Numbered from the stretch's first letter, positions 32,103 through 39,965 are shown. The stretch: 47,439 nt of DNA from an uncultured Collinsella sp. (GCA_900541665.1 UQKV01000014.1:1-47439); one strand, 5' to 3'. Notes: a model not told the origin generated them from the sequence alone. Translations and numbers: made by a program.

Positions 32103-32268
32103 CGAATGCACCAACAGATTGTTCTGCGCGCTAGCACGTCGGGCAACGGAGCAGCACGGGCCCTCCGGTCATGCGCACCGCTCACGCCCGCGATGTCGCC
32201 GAGAGAGCTATCCACGCTTAGGGCTCCAACCAAGCAAGTCGCCCGCGCTCAGCAGATCCCTAAGCGAG

Positions 32269-32817
32269 CTACTCGCACTCAGGAGCCATAGCCTGCTCCA
32301 AGAGCTCGGCATGCTCCTCCTCGAAAACCGTCCCCACAGGGAAGGCGCGACGGAAGACGAAGCGGGAAATCGGACCGGCTACCAAAAGGTTCCACGGCAG
32401 CGCCATCACAAAATTATGCGGGATGTTGATCATCCAGATCGCGGGCACGGAATACAGGTTCGCAAGGATGCCGCCGGGCATGTGCGTCAGACCCTCACAG
32501 GCACCGTACAGCGACATGATGATGACCATGGGAACGACCATGCAGGAGCTGACGGCGAGCGTCATGGCAAGTGGCGAGCTCTTGCCCGGCGTGACCAAGT
32601 ACTTAAAGGCGAAACCCTTGGCGAGCGGGCTGGCGACGAACCAGTCGCAGCACATGGCAAAAATGTAGGCAACGGGGAAGCCGAGCCACGCAGTGGCAAC
32701 GACCTCGCCGTTGATGGCCCCGTGCTGCAGGGCAACGTTGTAGATGCTCATCCAGAGCACCATGCAAAAGCACATGATAAAGGTGAACAGCAGGCTCTCT
32801 CGTTTGTTGATAGGCAT
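32269..32817 (-). CDS. DUF2798-type small membrane protein
   Basis: A 182-residue integral membrane protein with about four helices, formed by two related halves (LLFTFIMCFCMVLWMSIYNV and LAMTLAVSSCMVVPMVIIMS). The pattern small-M-x-x-M in helices 1 and 3 resembles the DUF2798 family; its biochemical role is unknown. The ATG at 32817 follows AGAGAGGAAT; an upstream ATG at 32877 has no ribosome site. It lies downstream of the ThrE gene but is separated from it by a palindromic element and has its own terminator, so it may be a separate unit. Confidence 0.7.
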   Translation of the reverse strand: MPINKRESLLFTFIMCFCMVLWMSIYNVALQHGAINGEVVATAWLGFPVAYIFAMCCDWFVASPLAKGFAFKYLVTPGKSSPLAMTLAVSSCMVVPMVIIMSLYGACEGLTHMPGGILANLYSVPAIWMINIPHNFVMALPWNLLVAGPISRFVFRRAFPVGTVFEEEHAELLEQAMAPECE

Positions 32818-33002
32818 AAAGGGCAGATTCCTCTCTGTGTTGTACCGCGGCGCCACGCAACAAAAACGGGCGGGCAAGATGGAGCTGTTGGGACTTCATC
32901 TCGCCCGCCCGTGTTACGCGCGTCTGCGACTACTTATGTGGTGGAACTACCCTAACACGAACGGCGCGCGCTTCGTAAGCGTTGAGTTTGTGGAGATGCA
33001 GG

Positions 33003-33102
33003 GCACCAAAACCCCCGACCCCATAAGTTGCGGTGGAATACGGACTGTTTTGACCCTTTAAGCAACAATTCAGTCCCTATTTCACCGCAACTCATTTGGT
33101 GC
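33003..33102 (+). repeat. ~100-bp nested palindromic element
   Basis: Outer arms GCACCAAA (33003-33010) and TTTGGTGC (33095-33102) enclose a 22-bp inverted repeat (33026-33047 with 33071-33092; one G-T wobble and one C-C mismatch) beginning AGTTGCGGTG. The terminal arms and single-hairpin shape suggest a MITE-like or REP-like dispersed element. It spans most of the gap between the ThrE gene and the DUF2798-type gene; 32818-33002 holds nothing else I can name. Confidence 0.7.
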
Positions 33103-33128
33103 AAAGTAACCTGTCCCCCTTGTACCAA
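33096..33128 (-). terminator. Post-stop hairpin of the GGGACAGG family after the ThrE gene
   Basis: Read on the minus strand, TTGGTACAA and TTGCACCAA enclose GGGGGACAGGTTACT, directly after the stop codon at 33129. Its distal arm is shared with the outer arm of the nested palindrome. Confidence 0.65.
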
Positions 33129-34697
33129 TTAGCTGGTGTGGCGCCAGCGAGGGTCGGTGAGCGTACGCGCCACACCCAGTCCAACGGGCAGAAACGCTAC
33201 GATGAGCACTGCGCGCACAAACCAGCCGAGCATATTGACCGTGTCGAAGGTGCACATGTAATACATCGAGCGATACAGATACAAGCCCGGCACCATAATG
33301 ACAATCGAAGGCACCGTGAGGGCGATGCGCGGGTAGGTGAGCTTGACTTCAGCCAAGCTTGCGAGCAGCCCCGACACCAGCGCGCCGATAAACGCTGCTG
33401 CCTCGGGAGGCATTCCCGTGCTGAGGCCCAGGAAGGGAATCATCGTCGGCGCATCGACAAGGGTCAGACGCAGGGTATTGGACACGGCGCCGATCAACCC
33501 AGCTGCCGCGGCCATCTTTACCGGGCTGTTGAACATCACCGAGAAGCCGAATACGCCAACGAAGCTCATCACCACGCGCAGGAGCGTAAGGGCAAGCGGC
33601 GAAAGGCCCAGTGGGGCAAAGTCGTCCGGCGCCAGGCCAACACACTCGGCAACCATCCAACCTACGAGGGTCGCCATCACAATAATCGATACGGCATATG
33701 AAAGGCGCTCGATACCGCTTCGCATGTCGAGCTTAGCGATGTCGAGGCCTGCCGTAATGAGTGGAAAGCCGGGAATCACAAAGAGCATGGCGCCGATATA
33801 GCCTTCTTGGTGCGACATTGCCCCCGGTATGACCTGGCCAAGGCCGAGCAATGCCAGCAGATACGAAACGCAAGCGAGCGCAACGCCGGTCGTCAGCGCG
33901 CTGAACTGACCAAGGCCTTGCTTGAGAATATGGGAGCGGGCAAAGTTGCCGACACCCGCGCCCACGAACGCGCAGGCCATCTCGATAGGGCCGCCGCCGA
34001 GCAAAAAGACGAAGGCGCCGCAAGCACAGGCTGCCGCAAGGCCCTGTTGCCAGGGAGAGTAATCAGGCTTTGAGCTCTCAACGGTCCTGAGCATCTCGTG
34101 ATACTCGTGTACCGTGAAGCGACGACCATAGGTCTCGATTTCCTTGAGGAAACTCTCCATCATCCAAATGCGATGGGTATTGACTCCCGTTGTGGGCAGG
34201 CTGACAACCTCGTTAAAGCAGTGGCCATCTTCGATGCAAGTGCACTCAAACGACAGAAGACTCAGGTCGACGTGAATCGTGACGCCGAGTACGGCAGCAA
34301 CACGATTCATGGTATCGCGCACGCGCCAGGCACCTGTTCCGCTTGCCAGCATAAGCATGCCGGTGCGGCAGATGATGGATGACTTATCGGTGAGTGGCGC
34401 ATCGACGGCAAGCTCATCGCCTGCCGTCACGATCTGGTGCCAGTCAGTTTTCATATGGAGCGCGCCGGCACGAACGCCGTGGTGCATGGGGGCTCTCGAA
34501 AGCAGCGAGTCAAGGCGCGAAGGCTGTGGGGGCTCCGCTGATCCGACCTCGTCCTCGTCGGGCTCTTCATCAATAAGGTCGAAAGTATCGAGCGCCGCCG
34601 GCTCGCGACGGTCGATCAATTCCTCGTCCTCATCATCAAAGTAGTTGAACTGATCGAGCATGTCCTCTTCGATTGCACGCTCGCTCGCGTCGTCCAT
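33129..34697 (-). CDS. ThrE-family threonine/serine exporter (fused ThrE + ThrE_2)
   Basis: A 522-residue membrane protein. An acidic disordered N-terminus (~75 residues) precedes a soluble ThrE domain (CRTGMLMLASGTGAWRVRDTMNRVAAVLG; later HRIWMMESFL) and about ten transmembrane helices: the first five belong to ThrE, the last set (ALTLLRVVMSFVGVFGFSVMF to YLYRSMYYM) to ThrE_2. In many bacteria these halves are separate genes (YjjP/YjjB); here they are joined as in Corynebacterium ThrE. The predicted role is amino-acid export, perhaps also dicarboxylates by analogy to YjjPB. The start at 34697 follows GGAAGGGAG; an ATG 15 codons upstream lacks such a site. Confidence 0.85.
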   Translation of the reverse strand: MDDASERAIEEDMLDQFNYFDDEDEELIDRREPAALDTFDLIDEEPDEDEVGSAEPPQPSRLDSLLSRAPMHHGVRAGALHMKTDWHQIVTAGDELAVDAPLTDKSSIICRTGMLMLASGTGAWRVRDTMNRVAAVLGVTIHVDLSLLSFECTCIEDGHCFNEVVSLPTTGVNTHRIWMMESFLKEIETYGRRFTVHEYHEMLRTVESSKPDYSPWQQGLAAACACGAFVFLLGGGPIEMACAFVGAGVGNFARSHILKQGLGQFSALTTGVALACVSYLLALLGLGQVIPGAMSHQEGYIGAMLFVIPGFPLITAGLDIAKLDMRSGIERLSYAVSIIVMATLVGWMVAECVGLAPDDFAPLGLSPLALTLLRVVMSFVGVFGFSVMFNSPVKMAAAAGLIGAVSNTLRLTLVDAPTMIPFLGLSTGMPPEAAAFIGALVSGLLASLAEVKLTYPRIALTVPSIVIMVPGLYLYRSMYYMCTFDTVNMLGWFVRAVLIVAFLPVGLGVARTLTDPRWRHTS

Positions 34698-34824
34698 CCC
34701 GGTGCTCCCTTCCTGTCGACTAACCCCCATCCTAGGCAGCAACGGCTAAAGGAAACATAAAAGAGACGACTGTCATGCGAGCCATGTGCGCAATATCCGT
34801 TGGGTAGTCGTTTAAGAACGTCCC

Positions 34825-34848
34825 CAATGACTACATCGATGTATTGGC
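34825..34848. repeat. Palindrome around ACATCGATGT
   Basis: TACATCGATGTA is a perfect 12-bp palindrome flanked by CCAAT and ATTGG at slightly unequal distances. It lies between the ThrE gene and the stem-loop element C and could be an operator or part of a repeat. Confidence 0.35.
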
Positions 34849-34859
34849 AACGTCAGCGA

Positions 34860-34958
34860 GCGGGCCGCATTTGAGACAAGGTGACGTGAAACGAAAGGGC
34901 GCTGACCTTCTGGTCGCGCCCTTGAAGTTGAACGTCAGATTGTCCAAATGCGGCCCGC
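34860..34958 (+). ncRNA. Large stem-loop element, copy C
   Basis: A perfect 13-bp outer stem GCGGGCCGCATTT with AAATGCGGCCCGC; a second stem with the 2x2 purine loop (AAGGT 34878-34882 against AGATT 34937-34941, sides swapped relative to copies A and B); central loop GAAACGAA and TGAAGTTGAA around the inner hairpin AGGGCGC-T-GACC-TTCT-GGTC-GCGCCCT. It lies between lysS and the ThrE gene. Confidence 0.7.
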
Positions 34959-34971
34959 GCAGCGTCGAGCC

Positions 34972-34998
34972 GTTACGCGGTTCGTAGAACCGCGTAAC
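34972..34998 (-). repeat. GTTACGCGGTT hairpin after lysS
   Basis: A perfect 12-bp repeat GTTACGCGGTTC with GAACCGCGTAAC and a 3-base loop, 3 bases after the lysS stop. It shares the same arm core with the element after dtd. No T run, so termination is uncertain. Confidence 0.7.
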
Positions 34999-35001
34999 TA
35001 G

Positions 35002-36966
35002 TTAGTACATCTTTGCGCCGGCGGGGATGGAGGCGTCGAGCTGGATCAGGTTGAGGCGCTCCTCGCCCTCCTCCTCGTGGACAGCGCTGATCAGCATGCC
35101 GCAGCTGGGAATACCCATCATCTTGCGCGGAGGCAGGTTGGTGATGGCGAGCAAGGTCTTGCCGACCAGGTCCTCGGGCTCGTAATAAGCGTGAATACCG
35201 GAGAGGATGGTGCGGTCGGTACCGGTACCGTCGTCGAGCGTAAAGTTCAGCAGCTTCTTGGACTTCTTGACGGCCTCGCATGCCTTGACCTTCACAGCGC
35301 GGAAATCGCTCTTGGAGAAGGTATCGAAGTCGACGAACTCCTCGAACAGCGGCTCAACGGCGATCTTGGAGTAATCGAGCGTGGGCTTAAGCGACTCAAC
35401 GAACGGGCTCGCGGCGTTGCCGGCCTCGGCAGCCTTGGCGGCAGCGGCACCGGACTGGAAACCCTTCTCGGGCTTCATGTGCGGGAACAGCAGCACGTCG
35501 CGGATGGAAGCCTGGTTGGTGAGCAGCATGACCACGCGGTCGATGCCGATGCCAATGCCGCCCGCGGGAGGCATACCGTACTCGAGGGCGCGCACGTAGT
35601 CCTCGTCATACTCCATGGCCTCATCGTCGCCGCCGGCCTTCTCGGCCATCTGGGCGGCAAAGCGCTCGGCCTGGTCGACCGGGTCGTTGAGCTCAGAGAA
35701 TGCGTTGGCGTACTCGTGGCCGGCGATGACCAGCTCAAAGCGGTGGGTCAAACGCGGGTCGTCCTCAAAACGCTTGGCAAGCGGGCTGACCTCGATGGGG
35801 TAATCGCACACGAACGTGGGGTTGACGATGGTGTCCTCGCCCAGCTCATCGTAAATCTCGGCGATAATCTTGCCGGCGGTCCACTCGGGCTTAATCTCCA
35901 GGCCCTTCTCGCGCGCGGCGGCAGCAAGCTCCTCGACCGGCGTGTCAATGGTGACCTGCTTGCCGAGCACGTCGGAGACGATGTCGGTCATGGGACGGCT
36001 GGCCCACTCACCAGAAAGGTCGATGGTCTGGCCCTGGTACTCGATGACCTCGGGGTTGCCGATGGCTTTGTTAGCCGCCTTAATGACACCCTGGGCGAGC
36101 GCCTTCATGCCCTCGAGGTCGGAGAAGGCACGGTAGGCCTCCATCGTGGTGAACTCGGGGTTGTGGGTAAGGTCCATGCCCTCGTTACGGAAGATGCGGC
36201 CGATCTCGAACACGCGCTCAAAACCACCGACGATGCAGCGCTTGAGGTGCAGCTCGGTGGCAATACGCAGGTAGCACTCCTGATCGAGCGCATTGAAGTG
36301 CGTGATGAACGGCTTAGCAGTAGCGCCGCCCTGGATGGTCTGCAAGATGGGGGTCTCGACCTCCATGTAGCCGTCGGACTCCATAAAGCGACGGAAGGTG
36401 GAGAGAATCTGCGAACGCTTACGGAAGGTCTCGCGAACGTCGTCGTTGGCGATCAGGTCGACATAGCGCTGGCGATAGCGGGTCTCCTTGTCGGAAAGAC
36501 CGTGGAACTTCTCGGGCAGCGGACGAACGGCCTTGGCAAGCAGGGTCGCGCTCTTAGGGGCAACGGAAAGCTGGCCGCGCTGGGTGCGCACGACCACGCC
36601 GGTCACGCCCAGGATGTCGCCCAGGTCGAGAGCCTCGAGCGTATTCCAGGCAGCCTCGTCCATGTCGTTGATGCGGCAGAACAGCTGAATCTCGGCAGTC
36701 GCATCGCGCACGACGATGAACATGATCTTGCCCTGACCGCGCTTGGCGACCACACGGCCGGCGATCTTCACGACGTCCTCGGTGTCCTCGCCATCGGCAA
36801 GCTCGGCGTACTTAGCCTCGATATCGGCGACGTAGTCCTCAAGCTCAGAGTGCTCGGGATAGGGGTTCTGGCCCGCCTCGAACAGGGCGGCGCGCTTGGC
36901 CAGGCGGGTGGCGCGCTCGTCGTTGAGCGTCGATGCCTGATCGGCGACGTTCTGGTTCTCTGCCAT
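35002..36966 (-). CDS. lysS: Lysine-tRNA ligase with C-terminal tRNA-binding domain
   Basis: A 654-residue class II LysRS, about 150 longer than usual. The OB anticodon domain (IAGRVVAKRGQGKIMFIVVRDA), motif 2 (FRNEGMDLTHNPEFTTMEAY) and motif 3 (GGIGIGIDRVVMLLT) are complete by residue ~500. After a short linker, residues ~545-654 form an EMAP/Trbp111-type OB fold (DFRAVKVKACEAVKKSKKLLNFTLDDG, then ILSGI and NLPPRKMMGIPSCGMLISA), a module normally found at the end of MetRS. It would raise tRNA affinity without sequence specificity. AGGAG lies before the ATG at 36966. It follows greA and ends in a GTTACGCGGTT hairpin. Confidence 0.95.
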   Translation of the reverse strand: MAENQNVADQASTLNDERATRLAKRAALFEAGQNPYPEHSELEDYVADIEAKYAELADGEDTEDVVKIAGRVVAKRGQGKIMFIVVRDATAEIQLFCRINDMDEAAWNTLEALDLGDILGVTGVVVRTQRGQLSVAPKSATLLAKAVRPLPEKFHGLSDKETRYRQRYVDLIANDDVRETFRKRSQILSTFRRFMESDGYMEVETPILQTIQGGATAKPFITHFNALDQECYLRIATELHLKRCIVGGFERVFEIGRIFRNEGMDLTHNPEFTTMEAYRAFSDLEGMKALAQGVIKAANKAIGNPEVIEYQGQTIDLSGEWASRPMTDIVSDVLGKQVTIDTPVEELAAAAREKGLEIKPEWTAGKIIAEIYDELGEDTIVNPTFVCDYPIEVSPLAKRFEDDPRLTHRFELVIAGHEYANAFSELNDPVDQAERFAAQMAEKAGGDDEAMEYDEDYVRALEYGMPPAGGIGIGIDRVVMLLTNQASIRDVLLFPHMKPEKGFQSGAAAAKAAEAGNAASPFVESLKPTLDYSKIAVEPLFEEFVDFDTFSKSDFRAVKVKACEAVKKSKKLLNFTLDDGTGTDRTILSGIHAYYEPEDLVGKTLLAITNLPPRKMMGIPSCGMLISAVHEEEGEERLNLIQLDASIPAGAKMY

Positions 36967-36988
36967 AAGTTAGCTCCTCAAACTAAAA

Positions 36989-37017
36989 CGCTCCCCAGGA
37001 TTCGGTCCCAGGGAGCG
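36989..37017 (-). terminator. Terminator between greA and lysS
   Basis: Stem CGCTCCC with GGGAGCG and partial inner pairing, followed on the minus strand by GTTTTAG. It lies just ahead of the lysS ribosome site, so it may attenuate rather than end transcription. Confidence 0.65.
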
Positions 37018-37045
37018 AAAACATACCTTTACGCGGGACCGTGGT

Positions 37046-37516
37046 CTAGCGTGCGATCTTGGCGATGGTGTAGACGCGAGTCTTGCCGGAAGGCGTAACG
37101 ACCTCGACGGAGTCGCCCTCGCCGTGACCAATGATGGCGTGACCGACCGGAGACTCGTTGGAAATCTTGTGCTCGAGCGAGTTGGTCTCGGTGGTACCGA
37201 CGAGCGTGACTTCCATGACCTCGCCGTTGGGATCAATCAGCGAAACGGTGGAACCGATGGAGACGGTCAGGTCGCCCGTGGTGGCAGCAACCTGAGCGTT
37301 GGCGAGGATGGCCTGGATCTCGGCAATACGAGCGGCGTTCTGGGCCTGCTTGTCCTTAGCGGCGTCGTACTCGGAGTTCTCCGAAAGGTCGCCGAACGCG
37401 CGGGCTTCCTTGATGTCCTCGACGATCTCCTTGGCGTAATCGCCCTCACGCCAAGCGAGCTCCTCGACGAGCTTCTGGCGGCCCTCAGCGGTCAGTACGA
37501 TCTGGCTTGCGTCCAT
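37046..37516 (-). CDS. greA: Transcription elongation factor GreA
   Basis: A 156-residue factor that rescues backtracked RNA polymerase by stimulating transcript cleavage. The N-terminal coiled coil carries the acidic tip in EARAFGDLSENSEYDAAKDKQ, and the C-terminal FKBP-like domain has GSTVSLID and SPVGHAIIGHGEGDSVEV. The ATG at 37516 has GGGGAG eight bases upstream; a more distant in-frame ATG lacks one. It precedes lysS, as in several actinobacteria and Firmicutes. Confidence 0.95.
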   Translation of the reverse strand: MDASQIVLTAEGRQKLVEELAWREGDYAKEIVEDIKEARAFGDLSENSEYDAAKDKQAQNAARIAEIQAILANAQVAATTGDLTVSIGSTVSLIDPNGEVMEVTLVGTTETNSLEHKISNESPVGHAIIGHGEGDSVEVVTPSGKTRVYTIAKIAR

Positions 37517-37569
37517 ACGGATATCTCCCCAACTCTGATCAAACAATCAACTGTCAACAAAACGAAAAA

Positions 37570-37597
37570 GACCGGCTAGCCTGCGGGCAAGCCGGTC
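37570..37597 (-). terminator. Terminator of tatA
   Basis: Stem GACCGGCT with AGCCGGTC; on the minus strand it is followed by CTTTTTCG, 26 bases after the tatA stop. Confidence 0.85.
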
Positions 37598-37622
37598 AGG
37601 TGCTCACCCCAAAGGGATGGGA

Positions 37623-37898
37623 CTACTCTGCGTCCGCGTCGCTGTCCTCTGCCTGCTTCTTCTTGGCAGCAGCGAGCTTGGCCTCGAGCTCAGCGATCTC
37701 CTTGTCCTCCTCGGACTGCTCGACCACGACCTCCTCGGCCTGCTTGGTCTCGGCCTTATCGTCGCCCTCCATACCCTCACGGATATTCTTGACGGTAGAG
37801 CCGAGGGACTTGCCGAGCTTCGGCAGGTTCTTGGGCCCGAAGATAATCAGGACAACGACGAGAATAATGATGAGCTCAGGAGCCCTCAGTCCAAACAT
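37623..37898 (-). CDS. tatA: Twin-arginine translocase subunit TatA/E
   Basis: A 91-residue protein with one N-terminal transmembrane helix (PELIIILVVVLIIFGPKNLP), the conserved FGPKNLPKLGKSLG hinge and an amphipathic helix, then a very acidic Glu/Lys/Asp-rich tail with coiled-coil character. It forms the protein-conducting part of the Tat pathway; tatC is not in the window. GGAGGT precedes the ATG at 37898. Extending the frame upstream would cross tRNA-Pro and is rejected. The promoter at 37935-37963 contains an operator-like palindrome. Confidence 0.92.
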   Translation of the reverse strand: MFGLRAPELIIILVVVLIIFGPKNLPKLGKSLGSTVKNIREGMEGDDKAETKQAEEVVVEQSEEDKEIAELEAKLAAAKKKQAEDSDADAE

Positions 37899-37934
37899 GT
37901 AGACCTCCACAATACAGCGAGACAAGCTCGAATG

Positions 37935-37963
37935 AGTATACCGCGGGTATCGCGGTATCACAA
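37935..37963 (-). promoter_or_regulatory. tatA promoter with palindromic spacer
   Basis: On the minus strand TTGTGA (37958-37963), a 17-base spacer and TATACT (37935-37940). TACCGCG-N5-CGCGGTA (37939-37957) fills the spacer. Confidence 0.75.
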
Positions 37964-37978
37964 CACTAGCTAAAAAAA

Positions 37979-37999
37979 GGGACCGCAAGAAGCGGTCCC
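37979..37999 (-). terminator. Terminator of tRNA-Pro
   Basis: A perfect stem GGGACCGC with GCGGTCCC and a 5-base loop; on the minus strand it is followed by TTTTTTT. Confidence 0.92.
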
Positions 38000-38010
38000 T
38001 CCTCATGCTC

Positions 38011-38087
38011 TGGTCGGGTTGACTGGATTTGAACCAGCGACCCCTGCGTCCCGAACGCAGTGCTCTACCAAACTGAGCCACAACCCG
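38011..38087 (-). tRNA. tRNA-Pro (CGG)
   Basis: Acceptor CGGGTTG/CAACCCG, anticodon stem CTGCG/CGCAG with anticodon CGG, TTCAAAT in the T loop and an encoded CCA. Confidence 0.95.
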
Positions 38088-38136
38088 TTAGCTCGACTAT
38101 AGTAACAAAGATTTTCGCCGCGTGCTAGAGAAATTT

Positions 38137-39033
38137 TTATTTCTTTGGCGCGTCGATTTGAACCGTGTTGGGAATAAGCTCAGTCGCGCAGGCCCACCAG
38201 CCATTTTGCTGGGCAGCATCGGCAAGCCTTTCGGCCGTGGCAGCGGTGTCGCAAATGGCAAACGAGCAGGCACCCGATCCGCACACATCTACAGCAACGG
38301 TTCCGTCCTGTTTACGCAGCCAGTCGAGGACCGTTTGAATCTGCGACTCCATCTGTGCGGAAATGACACCAAGGTTGTTATGGATGAGTGCATATGCCGT
38401 CTCGGCATCACCAGCACGCAAGGCAGAAGCTATCGCGCCGGGCTTGTCCGCAGGCACCGAGGCCTCGTCAAAACGTCGATAGGCTTCAATTGTCGAAACA
38501 CTTGCCTCGCGCGGCTTGACCAGCACGACGGGCGTCGCGGGCAGCGCGGGGTACTCAGTTGCCAGCACGTCTCCCCCACCTACGTAGAACGCAGGACTCG
38601 CGTGCAAAAAGAACGGGACGTCGGCACCGATGCCTCGCGCAATATCGTCGAGCGCTGGGTCGGTGCGATCAATGCCCCAGAGCTCCGCCAAGGCGACAAT
38701 GACCGCGGCCGCATCCGTCGAGGGGCCGCCCAAGCCGGCGCACAATGGAATGCGCTTCTCAATCGTCACGCAGATGTTTGCCTCGCGACCATAATGCTCG
38801 GCCATAGCAACCGCAGCCCGATACGCCGTATTCTTTTGCATGGGAAAATCTGATGCCGGAACCGTCTGGACGGTCAGCGCCTGCGCCGGCGTGACCGTCA
38901 CGGTATCGGAAAGACCGACGGCCGCCATCAGGGAATCGACCCTGTGGTAGCCGCGGTCATCGCGCTCGGTATGAACCCCCAGGTAGAGGTTAATCTTTGC
39001 CGGCGCGGAAAGAGTCAGGGACCGATCGGTCAC
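38137..39033 (-). CDS. ispE: 4-diphosphocytidyl-2-C-methyl-D-erythritol kinase
   Basis: A 298-residue GHMP kinase that phosphorylates CDP-ME, between the IspD and IspF steps of the MEP pathway. Motifs are APAKINLYLGV (catalytic Lys), the ATP loop PLCAGLGGPSTDAAAV (usual GGGSSDAA changed to GGPSTDAA) and the C-terminal SGSGACSF. It starts 2 bases after the veg stop codon, a pairing also found in Bacillus, so the two are one operon. Confidence 0.94.
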   Translation of the reverse strand: MTDRSLTLSAPAKINLYLGVHTERDDRGYHRVDSLMAAVGLSDTVTVTPAQALTVQTVPASDFPMQKNTAYRAAVAMAEHYGREANICVTIEKRIPLCAGLGGPSTDAAAVIVALAELWGIDRTDPALDDIARGIGADVPFFLHASPAFYVGGGDVLATEYPALPATPVVLVKPREASVSTIEAYRRFDEASVPADKPGAIASALRAGDAETAYALIHNNLGVISAQMESQIQTVLDWLRKQDGTVAVDVCGSGACSFAICDTAATAERLADAAQQNGWWACATELIPNTVQIDAPKK

Positions 39034-39035
39034 CG

Positions 39036-39332
39036 TTAATGCTCCTCGAGCTGATTGCCGAGCGGGGTAAAGATATGCTCGCCGCTCTCGGGGTCGAACA
39101 GCTCGACCTGACCGGTGAGGACATCGATATACTGGTAGGACTGACGCGACTTGCGGCCGCGACGCTCGTCAACCTCGACGATAAAGACGGCGGGGTGAAC
39201 GCTCTTGATGGTGCCCATGCGCTCGACAACGCGGGTGCGGCCCATGTTGGCCTTAACCTTGACGCGATCGCCCACCATATCGGTCAGCTTCTCGTGGATG
39301 TCGTCGACGTGATTGACTTCCATCTCTTCCAT
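39036..39332 (-). CDS. veg: Veg family protein
   Basis: A 98-residue small beta-rich protein of the Veg family (GDRVKVKANMGRTRVVERMGTIKSVHPAVFIVEVD), highly expressed in Bacillus and linked to biofilm matrix control; its molecular role remains unclear. The ATG at 39332 (MEEMEV) follows TGGAGG; an earlier ATG lacks a site. It is coupled to ispE, as in Bacillus. A small hairpin with a T run (AGGGG/CCCCT near 39363-39380) in the leader could attenuate transcription. Confidence 0.88.
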   Translation of the reverse strand: MEEMEVNHVDDIHEKLTDMVGDRVKVKANMGRTRVVERMGTIKSVHPAVFIVEVDERRGRKSRQSYQYIDVLTGQVELFDPESGEHIFTPLGNQLEEH

Positions 39333-39399
39333 GAACAGGGCCTCCAGAAGGTGCAATTCAAAAAGGGGATAATACCCCTAAGATAGACAAAACTCTAAT

Positions 39400-39429
39400 A
39401 CTATAGCACCCTGCTGCCGCCATACGCAA
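39400..39429 (-). promoter_or_regulatory. Promoter of veg-ispE
   Basis: On the minus strand TTGCGT (39424-39429), an 18-base spacer and TATAGT (39400-39405), ~68 bases upstream of veg. Confidence 0.65.
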
Positions 39430-39487
39430 GTAGCTAAATCAGCCCCGTCCCAAATACGTACCAGACGACAACCTCGCATGACCAGTT

Positions 39488-39515
39488 GTTACGCGGTTTA
39501 GTAAAACCGCGTAAC
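39488..39515 (-). repeat. GTTACGCGGTT hairpin after dtd
   Basis: A perfect 12-bp repeat GTTACGCGGTTT with AAACCGCGTAAC and a 4-base loop, directly after the dtd stop. The outer CGACAACCT near 39466 and AGGTTGTCG near 39520 can extend it. Confidence 0.7.
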
Positions 39516-39962
39516 CTAAAGGTTGTCGGTATCGAGGACGATGGTGAATGGGCCGTCGTTGATGAGGTCGACCTTCATGTCGGCGCCAAAGATACCGTGC
39601 GCCACATGCTCAACGTCCTCGTGCACAAGCGTCAGGAAGTACTCGTAGAGCTCGTTGGCGACATCGGGGGCGCCGGCATCCGTAAACGATGGGCGGCGAC
39701 CGTGGCGGCAGTCGGCGAACAGCGTGAACTGCGACACCACGAGCACCTCGCCGTCGACATCGGCAAGCGCCAAGTTGGTCTTGCCGTTCTCGTCCTCGTT
39801 GATACGCAGCCCGCGGAGCTTGCTCCACAGCTTGTCGGCCTCGGCACGCGTATCGCCATGGCCCACACCCAGCAGCACCAGGTAGCCGCGTCCAATGCGG
39901 CCCACGCACTCGCCGTCGACCGTCACGCCGGCGTTGAGTACGCGCTGCACCACCGCACGCAC
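39516..39962 (-). CDS. dtd: D-aminoacyl-tRNA deacylase
   Basis: A 148-residue enzyme that removes D-amino acids (and glycine from tRNA-Ala) from tRNA. The catalytic strand SQFTLFADCRHGRRPSF is intact; the second signature is NDGPFT where most relatives have NxGPVT. Its ATG is 3 bases after the rdgB stop, so the genes are coupled. Confidence 0.95.
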   Translation of the reverse strand: MRAVVQRVLNAGVTVDGECVGRIGRGYLVLLGVGHGDTRAEADKLWSKLRGLRINEDENGKTNLALADVDGEVLVVSQFTLFADCRHGRRPSFTDAGAPDVANELYEYFLTLVHEDVEHVAHGIFGADMKVDLINDGPFTIVLDTDNL

Positions 39963-39965
39963 GGC

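Noticed and set aside
32103..32268. Short reading frames between the DUF2798-type gene and its terminator
   Set aside because: They have no ribosome site, no family resemblance and overlap the terminator or 3' untranslated part.
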